Positions 1-7,122 of a stretch of DNA of 7,652 nt are shown piece by piece (position 1 is the stretch's first letter; the number at the start of each line of letters is the position of its first letter). The translations under genes and the position numbers were made by a program. Origin of the DNA: Desulfovibrionaceae bacterium (GTDB taxonomy: Bacteria > Pseudomonadota > Gammaproteobacteria > Burkholderiales > Burkholderiaceae_C); assembly GCA_009778355.1 (NCBI GenBank), contig WRJY01000220.1, positions 1 to 7,652 on the forward strand. Reading direction: 5' to 3'. Below the pieces are notes generated by a model. The model saw only the letters and a program-made list of their open reading frames with translations. It was not told the DNA's origin and ran no database searches.

Positions 1-72
1 GCGCTCATCCCGACATTTACGCCACAGGAATGTGCCAACTTCTTCAAAGCGGCTGGGTATCAAGCTACTTGA
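1..72 (+). CDS. IS630-family transposase, C-terminal end (partial)
   Basis: Reading frame 1 gives 23 residues and then a TGA stop at 70-72. The peptide reads ALIPTFTPQECANFF followed by KAAGYQAT. As I recall, an ending of the type TPxECANxFxxAGY is characteristic of IS630-family (DDE, TA-targeting) transposases. The catalytic domain lies left of the window, so I cannot tell whether the element is intact. The family call rests on this short tail alone. The element's right end should follow shortly after the stop; a CTAG containing a TA dinucleotide sits at 85-88 and could be the target duplication, but with only one end visible no terminal inverted repeat can be paired. Confidence 0.7.
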   Translation, partial: ALIPTFTPQECANFFKAAGYQAT

Positions 73-190
73 AAGGAAAACGCTCTAGGCCGCGCACGAT
101 ATCGGCGGCGACGCCGCTCACCGGCGCCTTGGCGTTGCGGATGGACGCGGGCGTTGCAGGCGGCGCGCGTGGCGAAGGCGGCGTTGCCAT
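65..190 (-). pseudogene. Possible 5' remnant of a divergent gene cut by the IS630 insertion
   Basis: On the minus strand an ATG at 190 opens a 41-codon frame that stops at 65-67, inside the transposase end. It starts MATPPSPRAPPATPAS and continues with IRNAKAPVSGVAADIVRGLE. From about codon 16 to the presumed element boundary near 86, nearly every third position is G or C, as in the real genes here. A GGAG (CTCC at 195-198) lies 4 nt upstream of the ATG, a little close. The last residues are read from IS sequence. I infer a truncated gene start. I do not recognise the protein, and chance openness in GC-rich DNA is a real alternative. Its start would lie only 1-10 nt from the divergent start of the next gene, which argues against both starts being exactly right. 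Confidence 0.25.
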
Positions 191-191
191 A

Positions 192-755
192 ATGCTCCGC
201 ATGGACGACATCGTCAGGCAGGCCATTGCCAAATGGCCCAACGTGCCCCACTGCTACGGCTGGCTGGGGCTGGACGCGCGCGGCAACTGGTACATGCGCG
301 ACGACCGCGCGCAGGCGCTGGGGGCGTTTGCCAGCGGCGCGCCGGGGGCCAAGGGCTCGCTGCTCCGGCACGAAAAACTCATCGACTTCATCCAGCGCAA
401 CTACGAGGCCGATGCCGACGGCCAGTGGTTCTTCCAGAACGGCCCACAGCGCGTGTACGTCGAACTGGAGGTCACGCCGTGGGTGTGGCGCGTGGCCCCT
501 GATGGCAGCGTGGCCGCGCACACCGGCCAGAGCGCGCGGGCGCGCGAGTTGCTGATCGACGAGGCGGGGCGGGTGTACCTCGTCACCGACCTGGGCCTGG
601 GCCTGGTGCACACGCAGGACGTGGGCGCGGTGGCCGATGCGGTCGAGCAAGGCCGCTGGCAGCCGCGCCAGGTCAGCCTGGCCGAATTGCCCGCGCGGCA
701 TGGCTTCGTGCCCAGCCCGCAGGCGCGCAGGGGCGGCAAGACGCCAGGCCCATGA
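192..755 (+). CDS. Conserved protein of unknown function (DUF2944/DUF2946-type, beta-proteobacterial)
   Basis: This 187-residue protein has no signal peptide or membrane segment and is probably cytosolic. It contains the block AKWPNVPHCYGWLGLDARG near its start, then WFFQNGPQRVYVELEVTPW and GLGLVHTQDVG. I recall this pattern from a beta-proteobacterial family of unknown function, often labelled DUF2946 or similar; I am not certain of the DUF number. Four segments share a D-x-x-G turn, three of them followed by W or V (LDARGNW, DADGQW, APDGSV, DEAGRV), suggesting a repeated beta-hairpin fold. The open frame extends back to 30, but that part overlaps the transposase tail, so I start at ATG 192, with GAAGG 13 nt upstream. 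ATG 201 (MDDIVRQ) is an equally good start. It converges on the efflux operon and shows no functional link to it. Confidence 0.75.
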   Translation: MLRMDDIVRQAIAKWPNVPHCYGWLGLDARGNWYMRDDRAQALGAFASGAPGAKGSLLRHEKLIDFIQRNYEADADGQWFFQNGPQRVYVELEVTPWVWRVAPDGSVAAHTGQSARARELLIDEAGRVYLVTDLGLGLVHTQDVGAVADAVEQGRWQPRQVSLAELPARHGFVPSPQARRGGKTPGP

Positions 756-758
756 CGA

Positions 759-800
759 GACCGCCGGCGCTGCCAGATCCCTTGCAGCGGATCGGCGGTC
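759..800. terminator. GC-rich hairpin between convergent genes, possible bidirectional terminator
   Basis: GACCGCCG at 759-766 is the exact reverse complement of CGGCGGTC at 793-800. Inside it CGCTGC (768-773) pairs exactly with GCAGCG (784-789). The result is an 8-bp stem, a 1/3-nt internal loop, a 6-bp stem and a 10-nt loop. It begins 3 nt after the stop of the upstream plus-strand gene and lies 21 nt past the stop of the minus-strand channel gene, which is where a shared terminator would sit. Neither strand has a U run after the stem, so it is not a classical intrinsic terminator. It may act with Rho or protect mRNA 3' ends. Confidence 0.45.
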
Positions 801-821
801 AAGCAGGGCGTCAAGGGCCTT

Positions 822-2378
822 TCAGTTTGCGGCGGTGGATTGGCCGGGCGCCGGTTCTTCCTGCCAGCCGCCGCCGAGCGCCTTGTACAGCATGACTTCG
901 TTGGTGCGCTCGGCCAGCCGGGTTTGGGCCAGGGCCTGTTCCACCGTGAACAGCGAACGCTGCGCGTCCAGCAGGTCGAGGAAGCTGGCGGCGCCGTTGC
1001 GGTAGCGCAGGTCGGACAGGCGGTAACGCTCGCGCTCGGCCTGGGCCTGGGCCTCCAGCGCAGCGAGCTGGTCGCCGTAGGTGGCGCGGCCCGCCAGGGC
1101 GTCGGCCACTTCGCGGAAGGCGGTCTGGATGGCTTTTTCGTACTGGGCGATGGCGGCCTCGCGCGCGGCCTTGGCGGCCTCCAGGTTGCCGGTGTTGCGG
1201 CCAAAGTCGAAGATCGGCAGCGACAGATCGGGCGTGAAGCTCCAGGCGCGCGTGGTGGGGCCGCTGCCCAGCAGATGGCCGAGCGTGTCGCTGACCCTGC
1301 CGAAGCCGCCGGTCAGCGTGATGCGCGGAAAGAATGCCGCGCGCGCCGCGCCGATGTTGGCGTTGGCGGCAATGAGCTGCTGCTCGGCGGCGCGCACGTC
1401 AGGGCGGCGCAGCAGCAGGTCGGAGGGCAAGCCGGCGGGCACGCCGGCAAAGACCGGTAGTGGCGCGGTGGAGGCGGGCGCGTCGGCCATTTGCGTGTTG
1501 TCGGCGGGCGCTGGCGGCAGTTCCACCGGCGGCACGGGTGGAATGGGCAACTGTTCGGCGGGCACGCCCGCCAGCAAGGCCAGGGCGTTGATGTCCTGCG
1601 CGCGCAGCCGCTGCTGCTGGGCTTGCGCGGCGCGCGCCTGCGCCGACAGCGAGCGCGCGTCGTGCAAGTCGAGCGCGGAGGCGGCGCCGTTGTCGAAGCG
1701 CAGTTGCACCAGTTGCAGCGACTCTTCGCGCGTGGCCAGCGTGCGCTCGGCCAGGGCCAGCAGTTCGGTGTCGGTCTTCAGTTGCAGCCAGGTGGCGGCA
1801 ACGCTGGCGATCAGGCTCATCTGCGCCGATTTGCGCGCTTCTCCGGTGGCCAGGAACTGCGCCAGCGCCACGTCCTTGAGCGCGCGGATGCGGCCAAACA
1901 GGTCGAGCTCCCAGGCGGTGATGCCGACGGTCCACACCGCGCTGGACGAAACCGCGCCGCCCAGCCCCAGTGACTGGTACTGATTGGGGGCCGAGCGCGT
2001 CTGGTTCACGTCCAGCCCGATGGCGGGAAACAGCCCGGCGCGCTGTATCTGGTATTGCGCGCGCGCCTGCTCGATGCTGGCGATGGCGATGCGCAAATCG
2101 CGGTTGCCCGCCAACGACAGCTCGATGATCTGTTGCAGATCGGCGTTTTCAGGCGTTGCCGGCTGGCCGAAGAATTGCTGCCAGGGCAGGTCGGCGGCAG
2201 CTGGGGCCATGACCTCGGCCGCCGTGGTTTGCGGCTGCGATTCCTGGGGCCATTGCGCCGGCACCGGCGCGGCGGGGCGCTGGTAGGCGGGGATGAACGA
2301 GCAGCCGGCCAGCGCCGCCGAGAGCGCCGTCAGCAGGCTGGCCGCGCGGATGCGGGAAATGCGTTGGTTTTTCATCAT
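822..2378 (-). CDS. RND efflux outer-membrane channel lipoprotein, OprM/NodT family
   Basis: This 518-residue protein is the outer-membrane exit duct of the pump and should form a trimeric beta-barrel with a long periplasmic alpha-barrel. It begins with a lipoprotein signal: basic MMKNQRISRIR, a hydrophobic run, and the lipobox LAGC with Cys26 as the lipidated residue. Two tandem outer-membrane efflux (OEP) repeats follow, at about 80-270 and 320-505. They show as paired motifs: LRFDNGAASALDLHDAR (226-242) against LRYRNGAASFLDLLDAQ (457-473). The block SDLLLRRPDVRAAEQQLIAA (319-338) is the hallmark of the NodT/OprM group. Compared with OprM, the linker between repeats (about 271-315) is long and rich in Pro and Ala. 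The first ATG overlaps the pump's stop (ATGA), and GGAG lies 7 nt upstream, so translation is probably coupled. OprM, AdeK and TtgC are comparable channels; I cannot assign one name. Confidence 0.95.
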   Translation of the reverse strand: MMKNQRISRIRAASLLTALSAALAGCSFIPAYQRPAAPVPAQWPQESQPQTTAAEVMAPAAADLPWQQFFGQPATPENADLQQIIELSLAGNRDLRIAIASIEQARAQYQIQRAGLFPAIGLDVNQTRSAPNQYQSLGLGGAVSSSAVWTVGITAWELDLFGRIRALKDVALAQFLATGEARKSAQMSLIASVAATWLQLKTDTELLALAERTLATREESLQLVQLRFDNGAASALDLHDARSLSAQARAAQAQQQRLRAQDINALALLAGVPAEQLPIPPVPPVELPPAPADNTQMADAPASTAPLPVFAGVPAGLPSDLLLRRPDVRAAEQQLIAANANIGAARAAFFPRITLTGGFGRVSDTLGHLLGSGPTTRAWSFTPDLSLPIFDFGRNTGNLEAAKAAREAAIAQYEKAIQTAFREVADALAGRATYGDQLAALEAQAQAERERYRLSDLRYRNGAASFLDLLDAQRSLFTVEQALAQTRLAERTNEVMLYKALGGGWQEEPAPGQSTAAN

Positions 2379-5300
2379 TGCGTTTCTCCGGGGGCGGCGG
2401 GCGGCTGGGCGCCCTGGTGCAGCGCGCGGCGCTCTTCCTCGGACAGATCGGCCTCGGCCTCATGCAGGTACTGCTGCGCCGCCTGCACCGTGATGCCGGC
2501 GTGCGCGGCGTGTTCGGCAAAGCGTTCGCGCTCGCGCGCCGAACCCTTGAAGAAGCGCCGCACCACGACGAAGAACATGGGCACGAAGAACACCGCCAGC
2601 GTGGTGCCGATGATGATGCCGCCCATCACGCCGGTGCCGATGTCGCGCTGGCCCGCCGAGCCGGCGCCGACGGCAATGGCCAACGGCAAAACGCCCAGCA
2701 GGAAGGCCAGCGAGGTCATGACAATGGGGCGGAAGCGCAGGTGCGCCGCACCCAGCGCGGCTTCGAGCGCGCTCATGCCCTGCGCCTGCAAGTCCTTGGC
2801 GAACTCGATAATCAGAATGGCGTTCTTGGCCGACAGGCCGATGATGGTAATCAGGCCGACCTGGAAGTACACGTCGTTGGTCAGCACCCGCGCCGACACT
2901 GCGGCCACCACGCCCAGCACGCCCAGCGGCACCACCAGAATCACCGCCAGCGGAATCGACCAGCTTTCATACAGCGCGGCCAGCGCCAGCACCACCGCCA
3001 GAATGGCAAAGCCGTACAGCAGCATGGCCTGGCCGCTGCCGAGTTTTTCCTCGCGCGAGACGCCGGTCCATTCAAAACCGAAGCCCTCGGGCAGTTTGGC
3101 CGCGAGCTGTTCCATTTCGCGCATGGCGTCGCCCGTGCTGTAGCCGGGCGCGGGCGCGCCCTGAATCTTCATGGCCGGGTAGCCGTTGAAGCGGATACTT
3201 TGCATCTGGCCGGTGATCCAGCGTGTGCTGGCAAAGGCCGACAGCGGCACCGCCTGGCCCTGCGCGTTCTTGACGGTGATTTTCAGGATGTCGGCAATCT
3301 GCATCCGCGCCGGCGCGTCGGCCTGCACCACCACGCGCTGCATCCGGCCCTTGTTGGGAAAGTCGTTGACGTAGCTGGAGCCGAGCGCGGCGGAAATCAC
3401 GCCGTTGACTTCGGCAAACGACACGCCCTGCGCGGCGGCCTTGTCGCGGTCGATATCGATCTGCAATTGCCCGGCGTCTTCCAGGCCGTCGGGCCGTACG
3501 CCCGTGACGATCTTGCTTTGGCGCGCCATGCCCAGCAACTGGTTGCGCGCGGCCAGCAGCGCGTCGTGGCCCTTGGCGCCGCGGTCTTGCAGGCGGAAGT
3601 CAAAGCCCGCGCTGATGCCCAGCTCCGGCACCACCGGCGGGTTGAGCGGGTACAGGAAGGCGTCCTTGATCGACGACAGCGCCCCCAGGGCGCGCTTGGC
3701 GATGGCTTCGGAAGAATGGTCAGAACCCTTGCGCGCGGGATCGTTCCAGTGCTTGAGCGTGACGAACGAAAACGCCATGTTCTGCCCTTGACCGGAAGGC
3801 GAGTAGCCCGATACCGCCACCACGTTTTGCACCTCCGGCTGGGCGCGCATGTACTTCTCGTACTGCTCGACGACCTGGTGGGTACGCTCCAGCGTGGCCC
3901 CTGGCGGCAGTTGGATCAGCGTGACCAGCGTGCCCTGGTCCTCCTGCGGCAAAAAGGCCGTGGGCAGCCGCGTGTACAACACCGCCACCGCGCCGATGAT
4001 GACGGCGTAAATCACCATCAACCGCCCGGCGCGGGCCAAGCCTTTGGCGACGATGTGCTCGTAGCCTTTCGCGCCGCGGTGAAAGGTGCGGTTGAACCAG
4101 CCGAAGAAGCCCCGCTTTTCATGGTGGTGCCCGGCCTGCACGGGCTTGAGCAGCGTGGCGCACAGCGCCGGGGTGAGCGAGAGCGCCATGAAGGCCGAGA
4201 AGGCAATCGACGCCACCATCACCGCCGAGAACTGGCGGTAGATGTTGCCAATCGACCCCTTGAAGAACGCCAGCGGCACGAATACCGAGATCAGCACCAC
4301 CGTCACGCCGATGATGGCGCCGGTGATCTGCCCCATGGCCTTGCGCGCGGCTTGCAGCGGCGGCAGCCCTTCCTCGCTCATGATGCGCTCGACGTTTTCG
4401 ACCACCACGATGGCGTCGTCCACCACGATGCCGATCACCAGCACCATGCCGAACATGGTCAGCACGTTGATCGACATGCCCAGGGCCAGCAGCACCGCGA
4501 AAGTGCCCAGCAGCGTGACCGGCACCACGATGGTGGGAATGACGGTGTAGCGCCAGTCTTGCAGGAACAGGTACATCACCGCGAACACCAGCGCCACGGC
4601 GATCAGCAGCGTCTTGACCACTTCCTCGATGGAAATCGACACGAACTCCGAGGAGTCGTAGGGAATGGTCCAGGCCATGCCGGGAGGAAAGTATTTTTCC
4701 AGTTCCGTCATGCGTTGCTTGATGGTTCTGGAGGCTTCCAGCGCGTTGCCGCCCACCGGCGACAACTGCACTGCCATGCCGGCGCCGACCTCGCCGTTCA
4801 GGCGCGCGTCCGCCGCGTAGCTCTGCGCGCCCAATTCGACCCGCGCCACGTCGCGCAGGCGCACGCTGCTGCCGTCGGCATTGGCGCGCAGCACGATGGC
4901 GCCGAACTGCTCGGCGGTGTTCAGTTGCCCCGGCACGACGATGGTGGCGTAGATGCTCTGCCCCTCGGACTGCGGCGTGTCGCCCAGGTTGCCGCCGGCC
5001 ACCTGCGCGTTTTGCGCGGCGATGGCGGCCTGCACGTCGGTGGTGGACAGTTGGTAGCTTTGCAACTTGGCCGGCTCCACCCAGATGCGGATGGCGCGCT
5101 CGGCCCCGTACACGTTGACCTGGCCGATGCCGCGCACGCGCAGCAGTTCGGGCTGGATGTTGCGCACGGCGTAATCGGTCAGGTCCGTCACCGAGGTGCC
5201 CGGGTCGGTGGTGGACAGCATCACCATCAGCAAAATGTTGCTGCGCGCCTTGTCTACTGTCACGCCGATCTGGTTGACAGCGGCAGGCAAGCGCGGCGCG

Positions 5301-5641
5301 GCGCGCGAGAGGCGGTTTTGCACGTCCACCTGCGCCATGTCGGGGTTGGTCTCGGGGCTGAAGCTGATGGTGATGGTGCCGGTGCCGTTGGCTTGTGCCA
5401 CCGATTCCATATAGACCAGCCCCTGTGCGCCGTTGAGCTGCGTTTCGATGACCGACAGCACCGTGTCATTGACCGTCTGAGCCGACGCGCCGGGGTAGGT
5501 GGCTTGCAGCACGATGGTCGGCGGGGCGATGGTCGGGTACTGCGCGATCGGCAACTGCGTGACCGACACCGCGCCGGCCACGATGATGAACAGCGCCACC
5601 ACCCAGGCGAAGATGGGGCGATTGATGAAAAACTGGGGCAT
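2375..5641 (-). CDS. RND multidrug efflux pump, inner-membrane HAE1 subunit (AcrB/MexB type)
   Basis: This 1088-residue proton/drug antiporter should act as a trimer in the inner membrane, taking substrates from the periplasm or membrane and passing them to the channel. It starts MPQFFINRPIFAWVVALFII, the usual amphipathic stretch plus TM1. Porter domains lie at about 39-330 and 565-860; TM2-6 at about 340-500, TM7 near 540-558 and TM8-12 at about 870-1030. The proton relay is intact: D408 and D409 (in GIVVDDAIVVVENVE), K939 (in GLSAKNAIL), and R969 and T976, matching AcrB D407, D408, K940, R971 and T978. The phenylalanine drug trap is mostly replaced (I136, Y178, V608, Y613, P615, with F626 kept). 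The C-terminus runs about 56 residues past RRFFKG, against about 16 in AcrB. The gene starts 18 nt after the adaptor stop, behind AAGGGA. Substrates cannot be read from the sequence. Confidence 0.97.
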   Translation of the reverse strand: MPQFFINRPIFAWVVALFIIVAGAVSVTQLPIAQYPTIAPPTIVLQATYPGASAQTVNDTVLSVIETQLNGAQGLVYMESVAQANGTGTITISFSPETNPDMAQVDVQNRLSRAAPRLPAAVNQIGVTVDKARSNILLMVMLSTTDPGTSVTDLTDYAVRNIQPELLRVRGIGQVNVYGAERAIRIWVEPAKLQSYQLSTTDVQAAIAAQNAQVAGGNLGDTPQSEGQSIYATIVVPGQLNTAEQFGAIVLRANADGSSVRLRDVARVELGAQSYAADARLNGEVGAGMAVQLSPVGGNALEASRTIKQRMTELEKYFPPGMAWTIPYDSSEFVSISIEEVVKTLLIAVALVFAVMYLFLQDWRYTVIPTIVVPVTLLGTFAVLLALGMSINVLTMFGMVLVIGIVVDDAIVVVENVERIMSEEGLPPLQAARKAMGQITGAIIGVTVVLISVFVPLAFFKGSIGNIYRQFSAVMVASIAFSAFMALSLTPALCATLLKPVQAGHHHEKRGFFGWFNRTFHRGAKGYEHIVAKGLARAGRLMVIYAVIIGAVAVLYTRLPTAFLPQEDQGTLVTLIQLPPGATLERTHQVVEQYEKYMRAQPEVQNVVAVSGYSPSGQGQNMAFSFVTLKHWNDPARKGSDHSSEAIAKRALGALSSIKDAFLYPLNPPVVPELGISAGFDFRLQDRGAKGHDALLAARNQLLGMARQSKIVTGVRPDGLEDAGQLQIDIDRDKAAAQGVSFAEVNGVISAALGSSYVNDFPNKGRMQRVVVQADAPARMQIADILKITVKNAQGQAVPLSAFASTRWITGQMQSIRFNGYPAMKIQGAPAPGYSTGDAMREMEQLAAKLPEGFGFEWTGVSREEKLGSGQAMLLYGFAILAVVLALAALYESWSIPLAVILVVPLGVLGVVAAVSARVLTNDVYFQVGLITIIGLSAKNAILIIEFAKDLQAQGMSALEAALGAAHLRFRPIVMTSLAFLLGVLPLAIAVGAGSAGQRDIGTGVMGGIIIGTTLAVFFVPMFFVVVRRFFKGSARERERFAEHAAHAGITVQAAQQYLHEAEADLSEEERRALHQGAQPPAAPGETQ

Positions 5642-5659
5642 GGGTTGGCGTCCCTTGAT

Positions 5660-6895
5660 TTACCGGGCGGCGGACGATGCGGCTGAGGCGGGCGTCGAAG
5701 CCGCTGGCGCGCCGGGCGCGGCGGCCTTCTTCCACGGCACGGGCTTGACGGTCTTGGCGCCCATCATCACTTTGCTCAGGCCCTCCACCATCACCTGTTC
5801 GCCGCTCTTGAGACCATCGGTGACGATCCAGTTGCCGCCCTGCTGGCCGGCCACCTTGACCGGGCGCGGCGCAATGCCGCCGTCGGCATTGACGACCATC
5901 ACCGTGTCGCCCGTCGCGCCGCGCGTCACCGATTGCTGCGGCAGCAAAACGGCATTGCCGATCTGCGCCTGCGCCAGCCGCGCGCGCACGAACAGGCCCG
6001 GCAGCAGGGCGTGCCGCGGGTTCGGCACGGTGGCGCGCAGCAGCACCTCGCCCGTGGCCGGGTCAACCGACACGTCGGTGAACAGCAAGTGCCCTTTCAG
6101 CGGGTACACCGAACCGTCTTCCAGCGCCACCTCCACCGTGGCCCCTTGCGCGTCGCGCGCCAGCTTGCCGGCGGCCAGTTGCTGGCGCAGCTTCATCACC
6201 TCGGCGGCGGTCTGCGTCACGTTCAGATACAGCGGGTCGATCTGCTGAATGGTCGCCAGTTGCGTGGCCTCGCCCTGCCCCACCAGCGCGCCTTCGGTCA
6301 CCAGCGCGCGGCCAACGCGGCCAGAGATGGGCGCCGTTACGCTGGCGTAGCCCAGGTTGATGCTGGCCGTGCGCACGGCGGCTTGGCCCGCGGCCACCTG
6401 CGCAGCGGCGGCTTTCTCGGCCGCCACGTCGGCATCGTAAGTCTGCTGGCTGATCGCCTTGGCGGCCACCAGCGGCTTGTCGCGCGCGGCGGTGGCGCTG
6501 GCATTGGCCAGCGCGGCCTCGGCCTGCGCCAGTTGCGCCTGCGCGCTTTGCAGCGCGGCCTCATACGTGGCCGGATCGATGGTGAAAAGCGGCTGCCCGG
6601 CCTTCACATCGCTGCCTTCGGTAAACAGGCGCTTTTGCAGAATGCCCGCCACGCGCGCGCGCACCTCGGCCACGCGCGAGGCTTCCAGCCGCCCCGGCAA
6701 CTCGGTCGAAAGCTCCACCACGCCGGGCTGCACGGTGACCACCGCCACCTCCGGCGGCGGCGGCGCGCCCGCGCCGGGGGCGGCGGCTTTCTTGTCGCCG
6801 CAGGCCGTCAGCGCGGCGGCGGCCAGCACGGCGGCGGCGGTCACGAGCGCGCGGCAAGCGGGCGTCACGGAGCGGAAATCGGAAAGAGCGGACAT
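5660..6895 (-). CDS. RND efflux periplasmic adaptor lipoprotein (AcrA/MexA type)
   Basis: This 411-residue membrane-fusion protein should anchor to the inner membrane by a lipid and bridge pump and channel. The start at 6895 gives a lipoprotein signal ending in the lipobox LTAC (Cys32). The frame is open further upstream, but starting there would bury this signal. GGAA lies 9 nt before the ATG. Domains in order are a Pro/Ala linker (35-48), the first barrel-sandwich half (about 66-108, with GRLEASRVAEVRARVAGIL), an alpha-hairpin (about 112-180), the second sandwich half (ASVTAPISGRVGR, 184-196), a beta-barrel (about 210-305) and a membrane-proximal domain (about 310-385). The hairpin tip carries the channel-binding RLS pattern R-x3-L-x6-S as R138, L142 and S149. 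The tail after residue 388 is Ala/Pro/Ser-rich and probably disordered. It is the first gene of the efflux operon. Confidence 0.95.
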   Translation of the reverse strand: MSALSDFRSVTPACRALVTAAAVLAAAALTACGDKKAAAPGAGAPPPPEVAVVTVQPGVVELSTELPGRLEASRVAEVRARVAGILQKRLFTEGSDVKAGQPLFTIDPATYEAALQSAQAQLAQAEAALANASATAARDKPLVAAKAISQQTYDADVAAEKAAAAQVAAGQAAVRTASINLGYASVTAPISGRVGRALVTEGALVGQGEATQLATIQQIDPLYLNVTQTAAEVMKLRQQLAAGKLARDAQGATVEVALEDGSVYPLKGHLLFTDVSVDPATGEVLLRATVPNPRHALLPGLFVRARLAQAQIGNAVLLPQQSVTRGATGDTVMVVNADGGIAPRPVKVAGQQGGNWIVTDGLKSGEQVMVEGLSKVMMGAKTVKPVPWKKAAAPGAPAASTPASAASSAAR

Positions 6896-7087
6896 GACGA
6901 GGTTTTCCAAAAAAACAAACACAGCCACCCTCTGAAGAACCCGAGGTTCCCAGAGCGTCAGGGAGGGCAAGGCCAGAACCCGCTGACGAACGAACCGGCG
7001 CAAGCTCCCGCCGTCTCGGCACAGGGGGAGGTGCGCGCCAGCAGGCTCTTGCCAGACAGAAGGCAGACCGCCATTTTGCACAGGGCG
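6896..7087 (-). promoter_or_regulatory. Long predicted 5' leader of the efflux operon mRNA, with hairpin and U-rich run
   Basis: With the predicted promoter at 7094-7122, the mRNA would start near 7087, about 190 nt before the adaptor ATG. The leader contains a hairpin at 6930-6955: CTCTG/CAGAG outer stem, a 2/1-nt internal loop, GAACC/GGTTC inner stem and a 3-nt loop. Downstream in the direction of transcription, after about 7 nt, is a U-rich run at 6909-6923 that ends in seven U. A frame of 38 codons (7074 to 6958) ends 2 nt before the hairpin. The hairpin and U run are seen directly; an attenuation role is inference. Confidence 0.35.
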
Positions 7088-7093
7088 CGGGCA

Positions 7094-7122
7094 ATTTTAT
7101 ATACATTCATGAATGTATCCAA
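7094..7122 (-). promoter_or_regulatory. Predicted promoter of the adaptor-pump-channel operon
   Basis: On the minus strand TTGGAT (7117-7122) and TAAAAT (7094-7099) are separated by exactly 17 bp. The -10 matches consensus at 5 of 6 positions and the -35 only at 3 of 6. TATAAA two bases upstream is an alternative -10. The spacer is almost entirely the 18-bp palindrome, so a bound repressor would block RNA polymerase. This is an AT-rich island in GC-rich DNA. Confidence 0.55.

Noticed and set aside
30..755. Upstream start at 30 for the unknown-function gene
   Set aside because: Its first codons overlap the transposase end in another frame, and the conserved part begins only after 192-201.
840..1983. 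Several long plus-strand frames opposite the channel gene
   Set aside because: They are low-complexity shadows of the OprM-like gene, with no start signals or recognisable motifs.
2378..5686. A plus-strand open frame of 1102 codons opposite the pump gene
   Set aside because: It is exactly antisense to a clear RND pump. Its product is rich in His, Arg, Gly and Gln with no domain pattern, as expected for the complement of GC-rich coding DNA.
6956..6988. CGTCAG/CTGACG inverted repeat in the leader
   Set aside because: Only 6 bp with a 21-nt loop; it could occur by chance and is weaker than the neighbouring hairpin.
5660..7081. Upstream start giving a 473-residue adaptor
   Set aside because: It would add 62 residues before a clean lipoprotein signal with its lipobox, and the extra part overlaps the predicted leader.
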